DNA of 49,525 nt from the NCBI GenBank assembly GCA_944391515.1, contig CALXTW010000013.1:1-49525 (forward strand), written 5' to 3'. The notes under the pieces were generated by a model. The model saw only the letters and a list, made by a program, of their open reading frames with translations. It made no database searches and was not told the DNA's origin. The translations under genes were made by a program, and so were the position numbers. Origin of the DNA: an uncultured Alphaproteobacteria bacterium (GTDB taxonomy: Bacteria > Pseudomonadota > Alphaproteobacteria > RF32 > CAG-239). Shown in pieces: positions 40,429 through 49,525 of this stretch (the first letter of the stretch is position 1; each line of letters opens with the position of its first letter).

Positions 40429-41508
40429 TTATTCCTTTGCTGGCTTTGTGGTATCTTTTGAGCTTTCCCAAACCGGAATATTTTCAATCAAAATTTGCTT
40501 GTTGTTGAGTTTTATCGGTGTTGTCACCGTAAAATATTTGTCGGTACTATTTTTCTTAAAGGACTTGTTGTTAAGCAAAATTTTAACCACAAATACGCCT
40601 TTATCTTCTAACCAACCGTTTTGGTTCATCTTTTCCAAGGTGTCGGTCAGAGCCATAGAAGAGGTATTAAGTGTTACATCGGGAACCAAGTTTTCATTAA
40701 AGAATAAATCACCTTTAGCCACCATAACCAACGGTTTCCAGTTGATAATGAGCTTTTGAATATCAATAAATCCTTCTTTTTCAATCCAGTTATATAAAGC
40801 TTCGCTAAAAATATTTTGTTCTTCAATTTCTCCAATAACATTGGCGTTAAGGTAAACGTGGTCAATATGTTTGTTCATTGGCCAAGCGGTGTAGTCGTCA
40901 ATGTGAATGTCTTTGAGCTCAAACAGAGTTTCCATAAAAGGAGATTTTTCATTAATCTGATGTCCGTTACCTCTTTGCAACGCAAATTTCACACTGCCGA
41001 TATCCGCTAAATTTTCAATCACAACATCTGCAGCTTGCAGAGTTGCTTCTTGAATTTGATTTTGTTTTGATATATTCAGCTCGACCAAACTGTTAGGAAC
41101 GCTTACTTCCCATTTTTTTGTTCCAATTTGCAAATTTTGCTTTTGGCTTAAATGAAAACGAATTTTTCTGGTATTAAAAATATCGGAACTAACAGCAAAT
41201 TCTGCGCATTCCCATTGAGCATAATGGTTAGCATCCAAAGAATAAATGCGCAAATTTTCGATTCTGAGCATCTGCCAAGGAGAGAGATGACTAAAACTTA
41301 AATTATCGTAGGCAATATCATATCCCATCGCTAGAAGCGAATTTTCAAATTTAATAATTTCTTCTTTAATTACGGAGATGGCCAGATTTCTCTCTAACAC
41401 CAACCAAACAGAAGTCAGACACAAAGCAAAAGCCAGAAAACCGGACCCGATGATTAAAAGAAAACGTTGCAAAAAGTTTTCATAAGATTTTGCCAAATTT
41501 CTAATCAT
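40429..41508 (-). CDS. DUF2125-family periplasmic/membrane protein
   Basis: 359 aa. One N-terminal membrane span (FLLIIGSGFLAFALCLTSVWLVL), rest predicted periplasmic and beta-rich, with features of DUF2125 (MGYDIAYDNLSFSHLSPWQMLRIENLRIY). The family is restricted mainly to alphaproteobacteria; function unknown. Its ATG overlaps the plsC stop as TAATG, showing it is last in the ftsE-ftsX-YdcF-plsC operon. Confidence 0.8.
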   Translation of the reverse strand: MIRNLAKSYENFLQRFLLIIGSGFLAFALCLTSVWLVLERNLAISVIKEEIIKFENSLLAMGYDIAYDNLSFSHLSPWQMLRIENLRIYSLDANHYAQWECAEFAVSSDIFNTRKIRFHLSQKQNLQIGTKKWEVSVPNSLVELNISKQNQIQEATLQAADVVIENLADIGSVKFALQRGNGHQINEKSPFMETLFELKDIHIDDYTAWPMNKHIDHVYLNANVIGEIEEQNIFSEALYNWIEKEGFIDIQKLIINWKPLVMVAKGDLFFNENLVPDVTLNTSSMALTDTLEKMNQNGWLEDKGVFVVKILLNNKSFKKNSTDKYFTVTTPIKLNNKQILIENIPVWESSKDTTKPAKE

Positions 41509-42278
41509 TATGGTTCCTTTACCAACAAGTGCTCAATAGCCGGATAGTTTTTGATGGTTTCCATATTAAGTTCATGACATTTTTTTTCAATACGATTTTG
41601 CAGTTCTGCCATAAATTCTTTTTTATCGGCAATTTGCGGCATTGGCTCCATAAATTCGATAATTACTTTTCCCTTATGACGAAGGAATGAATTTTTCTGC
41701 CAAAACAAGCCGGTATTCAGTGCCACCGGAATAACAGGCACATTAAGGTTTTGGGCAATAAACAACAAGCCCGGTTTATACCCCTTTACTGTTCCTGGTT
41801 GAACTCTGGTGCCTTCCGGAAAAATGATAATTGGACGTCCTTTGGCAATGCGGTCTTTTGCTTGTTTTAAAAGGTTTTTCATTGCGGCACCACCGGCAGA
41901 GCGGTCAACGGGAATCATACCGTAAAAATATTGCGCCCAACCAAACAAAGGAACATAAGTGAGCTCTTTCTTCAAAACAAAGACTAATTTTTTGATGTAT
42001 GCCGACAGAAAATAAGTCTCCAAAGCCGATTCGTGCTTGCCAGCATAGAGAACCCCATCTTGACGAATAAATTGTTTGCCTCTGATTTCAATTTCGATTC
42101 CTGCAATATATTTGAGTACCACCAACAAGAATGGAAGAATAAGGTAATTCCACATAACAATAGTGATTTTACGATTAAAAATACCGATGATGGAAGAAAT
42201 TAAACACCCCACTGCCAAAGTGGAATAGCAAATAATGTTAAAAATCAAAGAGCGAATATAAAGCATGACCAACCTCAT
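41508..42278 (-). CDS. plsC: 1-acyl-sn-glycerol-3-phosphate acyltransferase-like protein
   Basis: 256 aa. PlsC family: N-terminal membrane helices, catalytic motif GKHESALET (His-x4-Glu, where the classical motif has Asp; Glu/Thr variants occur in alphaproteobacteria), and FPEGTRVQPG substrate motif. Transfers an acyl chain to lysophosphatidate in the inner membrane. Start at ATG 42278, coupled to the upstream stop by TAATG; a start at 42317 would overlap the YdcF gene. Confidence 0.88.
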   Translation of the reverse strand: MRLVMLYIRSLIFNIICYSTLAVGCLISSIIGIFNRKITIVMWNYLILPFLLVVLKYIAGIEIEIRGKQFIRQDGVLYAGKHESALETYFLSAYIKKLVFVLKKELTYVPLFGWAQYFYGMIPVDRSAGGAAMKNLLKQAKDRIAKGRPIIIFPEGTRVQPGTVKGYKPGLLFIAQNLNVPVIPVALNTGLFWQKNSFLRHKGKVIIEFMEPMPQIADKKEFMAELQNRIEKKCHELNMETIKNYPAIEHLLVKEP

Positions 42279-42871
42279 TAAAAAGCATAGGAGCCCAAGA
42301 TATGACTTCTGAGCCAAACAACCAAAAACTTATTATATTCTGAAGCGATTAAGAAAAAACTACCCTCATTTTTCCACCATTTGCTGGAAACATTTTCAGA
42401 GTACACCGGATGCAGAATAATCTTCAAATCTTTATCCAAAGCTCTGAATTCCTGACGACTACGCAAAATATGGTAATTAGAAGTCACCAATCGAATGGAA
42501 GAAATATGATTTTTTTTGACCCATTCGATTGCTTCAATGGCATTTTCCACGGTGTTTGAAGAGCGCTTATCAAGGGTAACATCGCTTTCGTTGCTCAGGG
42601 CAATATCGCCTCTTTTTTTCAAATCTTGCAGAGATGTTTTTTTAGCCACGCCGGAAATCAAGAGCTTATCTCCCAACCCTTGGTTTAGAAGTTTAACTGC
42701 CTCGCTGATACGATTTTTCCCGCCGGTTAAAACGACAATTGCGTCAGTTTTGCTGTTATTGTCGGTTTTGAAATGATAAATAGCATAGCTAAACCAGACA
42801 AAGCCGATACTCCAAACCAAAGCGAAGATTAAAAGCGCTATGAATATAAATCTTTTTTTCATCATCACCAC
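42278..42871 (-). CDS. YdcF/SanA-like DUF218 membrane protein
   Basis: 197 aa. N-terminal membrane span (FIALLIFALVWSIGFVWFSYAIY), then a DUF218 fold with AIVVLTGGKNRISEAVKLL, SSNTVENA and VTSNYHILRSRQEFR motifs. DUF218 proteins (ElyC, SanA, YdcF) act in envelope metabolism. Typical neighbour of ftsX and plsC in alphaproteobacteria. Confidence 0.88.
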   Translation of the reverse strand: MVMMKKRFIFIALLIFALVWSIGFVWFSYAIYHFKTDNNSKTDAIVVLTGGKNRISEAVKLLNQGLGDKLLISGVAKKTSLQDLKKRGDIALSNESDVTLDKRSSNTVENAIEAIEWVKKNHISSIRLVTSNYHILRSRQEFRALDKDLKIILHPVYSENVSSKWWKNEGSFFLIASEYNKFLVVWLRSHILGSYAF

Positions 42872-42874
42872 AAT

Positions 42875-43789
42875 CTACATAAATTTTTCTAAAGTTTTCT
42901 TAACGGTGTAATAAGCGGTAATCATTGCAATCACCATAGAGAGAATGGGCAAACTGAAAATAACGCTCCAATCAAGGAAAGAAAGCCTTGCTTCGCTGAT
43001 AATGCCCCCTTCAATTTGCTTAGCCAAATTGGCAATAATAAAGATGGTAGGAATTGCCAGAATTAATCCATAAATTCCGCCGATCAAGCCCAGCCAAGCT
43101 GTTCTTTTGGCGTATTGCTGAGCAACATATGTGTCTTTAGCGCCCATCAGGTGCAAAATCTCAATAATATATTTATGGAGTCCCAAACTGGTCTGCGTGC
43201 AGTAAAATATTGCCCCAGAGGTAATGAGAACCACCAACACCAAGACTGTCAAAGCCAATAATTTTAAGCCATCGGCAAATTTAATGAGCTTGTTAAGCCA
43301 GAGTTTGTGATTATCTAAGGAAGCCTGCGGTGCTGCTTGGGCCAACTCCTCTGCCCATTGCATAAAGTCCACTTCAACACCTTTTTTGAGTTTGACATCA
43401 ATCAAACGAGGCATGGGTAAATCTTTGACATCTATCCCGTCACCGAGCCAAGGTTGAATGAGTTTTTGAAGTTGCTCGTTGTTCAAAGGAGTAACTTTTT
43501 CAACTTCATTTTTAGCGCGCAATAGTTCCACAGCCTTTTCTTGTTGAGCCAGAGTTTGAGCTTTAGCCTGTTCTTCATTGACGTCGTTAATCGGCATAAC
43601 TTGCACGGTCAAAGAGCCCAAAATACTATTATTCCAAGTTTCCAACATGGAGTTAATAGATAATACACCGGCCAAAGTAACCCCAAATAAAAAGACGGCA
43701 ATAGAAATCATCACCTGCAAAAACAAATTTGAACTGTCGTCTTGCAAAGGGAGTTCTTTTTTTCTGGTTGTTATTGTTTTATATACCAT
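42875..43789 (-). CDS. ftsX: Cell division protein FtsX
   Basis: 304 aa. FtsX membrane partner of FtsE in the ABC complex that controls peptidoglycan hydrolases at the septum. An N-terminal cytoplasmic tail, first membrane span (VMISIAVFLFGVTLAGVL), periplasmic domain (50-170), then three further spans with LGLHKYIIEILHLMGAKDTYVAQQY. Overlaps ftsE by 11 bases. Confidence 0.93.
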   Translation of the reverse strand: MVYKTITTRKKELPLQDDSSNLFLQVMISIAVFLFGVTLAGVLSINSMLETWNNSILGSLTVQVMPINDVNEEQAKAQTLAQQEKAVELLRAKNEVEKVTPLNNEQLQKLIQPWLGDGIDVKDLPMPRLIDVKLKKGVEVDFMQWAEELAQAAPQASLDNHKLWLNKLIKFADGLKLLALTVLVLVVLITSGAIFYCTQTSLGLHKYIIEILHLMGAKDTYVAQQYAKRTAWLGLIGGIYGLILAIPTIFIIANLAKQIEGGIISEARLSFLDWSVIFSLPILSMVIAMITAYYTVKKTLEKFM

Positions 43790-44504
43790 GATTACCTCCG
43801 CTGTTCAGCACATCAATCGGGCGATAGATTCTCAAGGCTTTATTTTGTAGGTGCAAACGAGGATAAGCAAAATCAGTAATGAGCTTATCGCTGTGCGTAG
43901 CGATGACAACGGTTGTGCCGAGTTTGTTGAGCTCAACAAAGAGCTTCATGAGCTTAGCGGCAATATCATTATCAACGTTACCGGTCGGTTCATCGGCAAG
44001 GAGCAATTCCGGACGATTAATCACGGCTCTGGCAATGGCAACACGTTGTTTTTCACCGCCCGATAAGGTAGAGGTCGGAGCATTAATATGTTTTTCAAGT
44101 TCTACCCATTGTAAAAGTTCGGTGACCCGTTTTTTGACTTCTCTTTCATCCATTCCGCAGACGCGCAAAGGAAGTGCGACGTTATCAAAGGCGGACAAGT
44201 GGTCAAGCAATCTGAAGTCTTGAAACACGACACCGATTTTGCGTCTCAGCATGGCGAGAGCATCACGGTTTGTAAAATTAACGTTTTTACCAAACACGTT
44301 GACGATACCGCGGCTTGGTTTTTGCGCCAAATACATCATACTGAGTAAGGATGTTTTTCCTGCGCCGCTTTTCCCGGTTAAAAAGTGGAAAGAACCTCTT
44401 TTGAGCGACAACTTAATATCGCTCAAAACCTCAGCTCCTTGACCATATCTGATACCGACATTTTGCATTTCTATAATGCTGTCTGGGTAGTTGGAATTTT
44501 TCAC
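43779..44504 (-). CDS. ftsE: Cell division ATP-binding protein FtsE
   Basis: 241 aa. Walker A GKSGAGKT (44-51), signature LSGGEKQRVAIARAV, Walker B LLADEPTGNVD, and the FtsE-typical Q-loop region VFQDFRLLDHLSAFDNVALPL. Head gene of the ftsE-ftsX-YdcF-plsC-DUF2125 operon. Divergent from the zinc-ribbon gene. Confidence 0.95.
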   Translation of the reverse strand: MKNSNYPDSIIEMQNVGIRYGQGAEVLSDIKLSLKRGSFHFLTGKSGAGKTSLLSMMYLAQKPSRGIVNVFGKNVNFTNRDALAMLRRKIGVVFQDFRLLDHLSAFDNVALPLRVCGMDEREVKKRVTELLQWVELEKHINAPTSTLSGGEKQRVAIARAVINRPELLLADEPTGNVDNDIAAKLMKLFVELNKLGTTVVIATHSDKLITDFAYPRLHLQNKALRIYRPIDVLNSGGNHGI

Positions 44505-44620
44505 TTCAAATGCTCCTTTGACAATTTCTCCTAAGATACAGCAATATTCTATTTAATAAAACGATTTTTTTACTTTGATTAAACGGTTTTTAAGTTATAG
44601 TATTTTTTAAGAGGTAAAAA

Positions 44621-45433
44621 ATGCTTTTATATTGTCCGCAATGCAATACCGGCTATGAGATAGAGCCTGACTTAATCCCCGAAAAAGGGAAAAAAATGCG
44701 CTGTGCCAAATGTGGAAAAATTTGGCATTGCACGAGGGAAGACTTGCAAGCCAAGCCGGCTCAGCCAAGTGTTGAACCTGAAGAAACGCCCGCTCCTCAG
44801 CCGGAAGAAGAAACTCCAAAAACTGAAGATAATACCACGCCCGAAAGCGAGTCGGTTGAGCAGGCTCCTGCTAATACCGAAATGCAAGATATTTTTGCGC
44901 GCCTATCTTCTCAAACCAAAGATTTATTTCAGCAAGAGCAGGCTCGCCCATTTCATGAAAAGTTATTCTACAAAGGCAAACACGCTTTAGGTTTGGATAG
45001 ACCAGGGATATTAAAATATTACCTCCTACTTATTATGGTAATGGTAGCTTTGGTTTTGTTTGCCGTCCGTTATGAGGTTGTCAGGGTGTTGCCTTTAGCT
45101 GAAAAATTTTATTCAGCATTAGGTGTCGAGTCTCGAGTTGTGGGTGAGGGGCTAGAATTTCAGAATATCATCCGCAACGAGTATGAAGAAGATTATGTTC
45201 GTAAGCTTGAGATTAAAGGATACATTGTCAATACGACGCAGCAAAAAATAGAAATGCCGCTCATTCATGTTGAAATTATGGATAAAGATACAAACTTGCT
45301 TCAATCTGTTGATGATGAACCCCCGATATCAGAACTAGGGGCAGGTGAAAAACAAATGTTTCGAATAGTCATTACCCAGCCCTCTGCTTTGGCTAAATAT
45401 GTTTTGCTCACCTTTAGTGCTAAAAAGGACTAA
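44621..45433 (+). CDS. Zinc-ribbon DUF3426-like membrane protein
   Basis: 270 aa. N-terminal MJ0042-type zinc ribbon (CPQCNTGYEI ... MRCAKCGKIWHC), a low-complexity Pro/Glu linker (40-90), one membrane span (YYLLLIMVMVALVLFAV, about 130-150) and a C-terminal DUF3426-like domain. Found divergent to ftsE in alphaproteobacteria. May be a regulatory or scaffold protein; function unknown. Confidence 0.85.
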   Translation: MLLYCPQCNTGYEIEPDLIPEKGKKMRCAKCGKIWHCTREDLQAKPAQPSVEPEETPAPQPEEETPKTEDNTTPESESVEQAPANTEMQDIFARLSSQTKDLFQQEQARPFHEKLFYKGKHALGLDRPGILKYYLLLIMVMVALVLFAVRYEVVRVLPLAEKFYSALGVESRVVGEGLEFQNIIRNEYEEDYVRKLEIKGYIVNTTQQKIEMPLIHVEIMDKDTNLLQSVDDEPPISELGAGEKQMFRIVITQPSALAKYVLLTFSAKKD

Positions 45434-45460
45434 AAAAAGCCTCTGAAAAGAGGCTTTTTT
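45433..45460. terminator. Bidirectional terminator
   Basis: A 12-bp stem aaaaaagcctct/agaggcttttt with loop gaaa and flanking A/T runs between the convergent zinc-ribbon and nitroreductase genes. Confidence 0.9.
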
Positions 45461-45468
45461 TTAAGTAT

Positions 45469-46041
45469 TTATTTCGCGGCAGTTTCTGTCGTGCTATCAG
45501 TATTTTCCCAAGTTTCCCAGTGAATTTTTTCAGGCTTATAGCGATCATCGGGTTGTTTAGGAGCTTCCAACGGATATCCCATCGGAACAATAGCAAAAGG
45601 TCTGATGTTATCTGGCAAATTCAAATGTTCTTTTAAGGCATCAACCACTTTTTGCATTGGGGCGGCGCCGCAATAACAAGTTCCGATTCCTTTTGCCCAA
45701 GCGGCCAAAAGCAGACTTTGGGTTGCAATAGCGCAGTCAACATCAATAAAAGTCCAAGTTTCGTCTTCTTTGTGACGGCTGAAAGATTTATCAATATCGC
45801 CGCAAACAATCACCACGCAAGAGGCATCTTTAGCAAAAGATGTCCAACGTTGAATATGGCGAAGGTTAGCCAAAAACTCTTTATCTTCAATCACCAAAAA
45901 TTCCCACGGTTGTTTATTGTGAGCGGTGGGAGAATATTGAGCAGCTTTGATAATTTCGCGAATAGTATCTTTTGATATTTTTTTGTTCGTATCATATTGA
46001 CGAACCGAGCGGCGGGTCAATAACCCTTCCATAAAGTCCAT
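45469..46041 (-). CDS. Nitroreductase-family protein
   Basis: 190 aa. FMN-dependent oxidoreductase fold: RRSVRQYDTNKKISKDTI near the N-terminus, YSPTAHNKQPWEFLVI, and the C-terminal GIGTCYCGAAPM and VPMGYPLEAP segments. Substrate unknown. Nineteen bases downstream of the 203-aa hypothetical on the same strand, so likely co-transcribed. Confidence 0.92.
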   Translation of the reverse strand: MDFMEGLLTRRSVRQYDTNKKISKDTIREIIKAAQYSPTAHNKQPWEFLVIEDKEFLANLRHIQRWTSFAKDASCVVIVCGDIDKSFSRHKEDETWTFIDVDCAIATQSLLLAAWAKGIGTCYCGAAPMQKVVDALKEHLNLPDNIRPFAIVPMGYPLEAPKQPDDRYKPEKIHWETWENTDSTTETAAK

Positions 46042-46059
46042 GATAAAGTCCTTATGTTG

Positions 46060-46671
46060 TTAATGCACAACTCTTTTCAGAGTTTCAATTCTGGGCAGTA
46101 CCGAGTTTTCAATAATAAAGGCAATGGCTTTTTCAACCATTGTATCGGTATAGACCAGATGCTTAGAAATTTCGGCGATATTTTCGGATTTGTCAAGCTT
46201 TTTAGCTAACGTGTTGTAAATGCTTGACATTTCTGAAAGTGAGTCAATAATCTCAGCCAAATAAGCTTGGAGTTTCAAATCTTCTTTTCCGCCCCAAAAA
46301 CCTTCCACAAAGCCGGCCTCAATTTCGCAATAGCGCATGGCACAAAGGGTTTTAATTCCTTCTTTAGTGGTGAGTTTGCTTCCCACAGGTGAGAGTTTTA
46401 CTTTGTTTTGGGTAATGAGTTGGAACATCTCATCCCACAATCCCATAAAGAATTTGAAAAACAAATCAGCCTCATCTTTGGTCTCCAAGCGAGGAGCCTT
46501 GCCTTGCTCCCAAAAAGATGAGATAACATCTGTTGGTCTGAGCTCCAGATTTGGCGAGCAAATAGAGCCGATAAAACGTAGTTTAACGATTTCAAGAGGA
46601 GTAGGGCAGTTATAGTGCTCTAAAAATTTTTTGAATTTATCATCACCAAGATATTTATTTTGACTTTCCAT
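46060..46671 (-). CDS. Hypothetical protein, 203 aa
   Basis: Not recognised. Helical and soluble, with a conserved-looking IVKLRFIGSICSPNLELRPTD block and DEADLFFKFFMGLWDEMF. ATG 46671 chosen (MESQNKYL); ATG at 46686 (MKKIKMES) or 46710 are alternatives. Precedes a nitroreductase gene. Confidence 0.65.
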   Translation of the reverse strand: MESQNKYLGDDKFKKFLEHYNCPTPLEIVKLRFIGSICSPNLELRPTDVISSFWEQGKAPRLETKDEADLFFKFFMGLWDEMFQLITQNKVKLSPVGSKLTTKEGIKTLCAMRYCEIEAGFVEGFWGGKEDLKLQAYLAEIIDSLSEMSSIYNTLAKKLDKSENIAEISKHLVYTDTMVEKAIAFIIENSVLPRIETLKRVVH

Positions 46672-46732
46672 TTTAATCTTCTTCATATATAAGTATAAAC
46701 CAGTTAGCATAAATGTAATGGAGTTTTAAAAA

Positions 46733-47050
46733 TTGTCTAGGGTAAAAATTCTGAATCTTTTAATATTAGCAGGGCTGTTGAGCAGTTGTACCTTGCTTGA
46801 CCCGTTTGTGGACAGACGCCGCAACGCCGGCGAAAAGGATATGGCAAAACTCTATGTTGGGGAATCAACACCGGAAGAACCGGCCATTTGCTATAATATC
46901 TTGACCACAGATTATGAAGAGGTTAAAAAGATGGCAGATGAGGAATGTATCAAACACAAAACGGGCACCCACGCTGTTCCCATTAAGCAAACGCAATTTA
47001 CCTGTCGTTTGTTTTTGCCGACCCATATTTATTTTAAATGCGTAAAATAG
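46733..47050 (+). CDS. Small lipoprotein, 105 aa, TTG start
   Basis: Begins with TTG at 46733 (an in-frame stop is just upstream, and ggag lies 9 bases before). Signal peptide with lipobox LLSSC (residues 15-19). The mature part has four Cys residues (AICYNI, DEECIKH, TCRLF, FKCVK). Similar small Cys-containing lipoproteins occur in alphaproteobacteria. Precedes argS, perhaps one transcript. Confidence 0.75.
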   Translation: MSRVKILNLLILAGLLSSCTLLDPFVDRRRNAGEKDMAKLYVGESTPEEPAICYNILTTDYEEVKKMADEECIKHKTGTHAVPIKQTQFTCRLFLPTHIYFKCVK

Positions 47051-47069
47051 TTAATGAATGGAAGAGAAA

Positions 47070-48806
47070 ATGAGCCTATCGCTAGAAAAGATAATCAACG
47101 CCAAATTAGCCGAAGTTTTTAATTCTTTGCAACTCAATCCGCAATATGCTGTAGTTAAGGTATCAGACCGCCCCGATTTAAGTGACTTTCAGTGCAACGG
47201 GGCATTGGCACTAGCCAAGTCCGAGAAGAAGAACCCGCGTGAAATTGCCACCCAAATTGCCGCTAAACTGCAAGAAGACCCTGATTTTAGCAAAATTTCG
47301 GTTGATGGCCCTGGTTTTTTGAACCTGAGTATCAATAATAGCTTAATTGCCAAAGTATTGGATGCGATGAGCGAAGATGAGCGCTTTGGCTGCGAAAAGG
47401 TTGCTAACCCGCATAAAATTGTTTTGGATTCAGGCGGTCCGAACGTTGCCAAAGCTCTACACGTTGGACACTTGCGTTCGGCAGCCATTGGCGAATCCAT
47501 CCGTCGAATTGAGATTTTTGCCGGCAACGAGGTTGTTTCCGATGTCCACTTTGGCGATTGGGGCACCCCGATGGGTATGATTTTGGCCGAAATCATCAAA
47601 CAAGACGGTGATTTATCCAAAACCGAAAGCTACGATATTAACGACATTTCCGCTTTTTATAAAAAAGCCAACATTCGTTGCAAAGAAGATGAAGCCGCCA
47701 AAGAAACTGCTCGTGTCATTACGGCTGATTTGCAAAACGGTAATCCCGAATATCGCAAAGCATGGCAACACTTACGTAAAGTTTCGGTTGATGCTGTTAA
47801 GAAAAACTATGATGAACTTCAAGCTCATTTTGATTTGTGGTTAGGTGAGTCTGATGCCCACGAAACTTGTGCCGAAATTGTAAAACTAGCGGCTCAAAAA
47901 GGCGTGTCCGAGATTGATGACGGCGCCACCATTATCCGTTTAGAAGAAACCAACAAGCCTAAACCGCCGGTCATTTTGGTCAAAAGCGATGGCGGCTATG
48001 CTTATCAGGTAACCGATATTGCCACCATCAAAATGCGTGTTGATGACTTAAAAGCTCAAGAAATTATCTATGTGGTTGACAAGCGTCAGTCTTTGCACTT
48101 TGAGCAAGTTTTTGAAGTTGCCGAAAAATTAGGCATTGCACCGAATGTGACTTTGCGCCACATTGGCTTTGGTACGGTCAACGGACCTGATGGCAAACCT
48201 TTCAAAACCCGTGACGGCGGTGTGATGAATTTGGAAGATTTGCTCAAACTCTCCAAAGATAAAGTTCGTGAATCCATGCCTCAAGCCGGAGAGGTAGAAG
48301 GTTATGGCGAAAAAGAGATTGAAAAACTCGTTTCGCAAATTGCCATTGGCGCGGTCAAATATCAAGACTTAAAGAATAATATTGCCTCCGGCTATGTGTT
48401 TGAGGTTGATGACTTTGCCAAGTTTGACGGCAAAACCGGACCTTATATCCAATATGCCATTGCCCGCATTAACTCAATTTTGCGCAAAGCCGGAGATATA
48501 AAACCAGGCAAAGTAATCATCTCCAATGCCGAGGAGCGTGATTTGGCACTCAAACTCATGCAACTGAGCAATATCATCATGCGCACGCAAGAAGCCAAAG
48601 AACCCAGCATAATTTCAGATTATGCTTATACCTTGGCGCAAACTTTCAGCTCATTTTATAATACATCGCCGATTATGTCGGCTGAAAGTCAGGAGCTGGC
48701 ATCTTCTCGTCTGCAACTAGCCAAATTGGTCAGAGATGTCTTAACCTTGTTGCTGTATTTGCTGGGTATCGAAGCCCCCGAGGTCATGCTCAAAAAAGCC
48801 GAATAA
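47070..48806 (+). CDS. argS: Arginyl-tRNA synthetase
   Basis: 578 aa. Class I synthetase with HIGH-type motif HVGH in GPNVAKALHVGHLRSA, N-terminal Add-1 domain, and the C-terminal DALR anticodon-binding domain (GPYIQYAIARINSILRKAG). The KMSKS loop is degenerate (PFKTRDGG), as in many ArgS. Start at ATG 47070, preceded by ggaagag; an ATG at 47058 is in frame without a clear RBS. Confidence 0.95.
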   Translation: MSLSLEKIINAKLAEVFNSLQLNPQYAVVKVSDRPDLSDFQCNGALALAKSEKKNPREIATQIAAKLQEDPDFSKISVDGPGFLNLSINNSLIAKVLDAMSEDERFGCEKVANPHKIVLDSGGPNVAKALHVGHLRSAAIGESIRRIEIFAGNEVVSDVHFGDWGTPMGMILAEIIKQDGDLSKTESYDINDISAFYKKANIRCKEDEAAKETARVITADLQNGNPEYRKAWQHLRKVSVDAVKKNYDELQAHFDLWLGESDAHETCAEIVKLAAQKGVSEIDDGATIIRLEETNKPKPPVILVKSDGGYAYQVTDIATIKMRVDDLKAQEIIYVVDKRQSLHFEQVFEVAEKLGIAPNVTLRHIGFGTVNGPDGKPFKTRDGGVMNLEDLLKLSKDKVRESMPQAGEVEGYGEKEIEKLVSQIAIGAVKYQDLKNNIASGYVFEVDDFAKFDGKTGPYIQYAIARINSILRKAGDIKPGKVIISNAEERDLALKLMQLSNIIMRTQEAKEPSIISDYAYTLAQTFSSFYNTSPIMSAESQELASSRLQLAKLVRDVLTLLLYLLGIEAPEVMLKKAE

Positions 48807-48807
48807 C

Positions 48808-48833
48808 AAAAAGACGGGGAAATCCCCGTTTTT
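48808..48833 (+). terminator. Terminator after argS
   Basis: Short stem cgggg/ccccg with loop aaat, A-run before and T5 after, immediately after the argS stop. Confidence 0.85.
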
Positions 48834-48850
48834 CGATTAATATTCACAAT

Positions 48851-49525
<675 letters not shown>

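Overview
The window looks like the chromosome of an alphaproteobacterium with fairly low GC, most likely an uncultured host-associated or gut-type lineage. This rests on the gene order ftsE-ftsX-YdcF-plsC-DUF2125 with a divergent zinc-ribbon/DUF3426 protein, the dimeric-type glycyl-tRNA synthetase, the rpsP-rimM-trmD-rplS operon beside ffh, and several secreted Cys-rich orphan proteins. The assignment is inferred from content; no marker rRNA is present.

Positions 1-11061 are mobile DNA at the 3' end of a tRNA-Gln gene (11045-11119, minus strand). A 19-bp segment of that tRNA 3' end (11043-11061) recurs exactly at 1858-1876. Between the copies lies a very AT-rich 9.2-kb element with an HUH-type Rep-like protein, a small ORF, an ankyrin protein, a single-chain restriction-modification protein with two specificity domains, a DUF3768 protein, a serine resolvase behind a res-like repeat array, and a tyrosine integrase next to the tRNA. 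A second, related integrase sits just left of the other repeat (1-1751, running off the window). The two elements appear inserted in tandem in one tRNA gene.

Positions 11120-18400 mix orphan genes (11392, 12735, 16694, 17573, and a pair of membrane micro-proteins at 17241-17467) with a HAD phosphatase and glyQS. Positions 18400-22230 hold ffh (with a structured GC-rich leader) and the ribosomal/tRNA-modification operon. Positions 22290-24030 hold a short promoter-hairpin-terminator leader, two small orphan genes, a 400-nt stem-rich non-coding stretch, and a lipoprotein gene broken by a one-base frameshift.

Positions 24068-26714 (minus) carry smpB, a bactofilin, an M23 endopeptidase and an FtsB-like protein. 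Positions 26821-29218 (minus) are an isolated phage cassette of tail fibre, Gly-rich adhesin-like protein, tail-associated protein and overlapping i-/o-spanins, with no other phage genes. It is headed by a second copy of the promoter-hairpin-terminator leader seen at 22299-22390. The two leaders share a transcript 5' end GCCACUUGGG-(9 nt)-CCYAAA and each is followed by an intrinsic terminator just before a gene. This is the most unusual signal in the window: a candidate attenuation or antitermination element shared by two unlinked loci.

The remainder is mostly core genome: an Asd/Usg-like protein lacking the catalytic Cys and His, a large MscS-family channel, tRNA-Thr, mutY, two secreted Cys-rich proteins, a large orphan protein, tadA, a pseudouridine synthase, rsmD, the DUF2125-plsC-YdcF-ftsX-ftsE operon, a zinc-ribbon membrane protein, a nitroreductase, a TTG-started lipoprotein, argS and the 5' part of gap.
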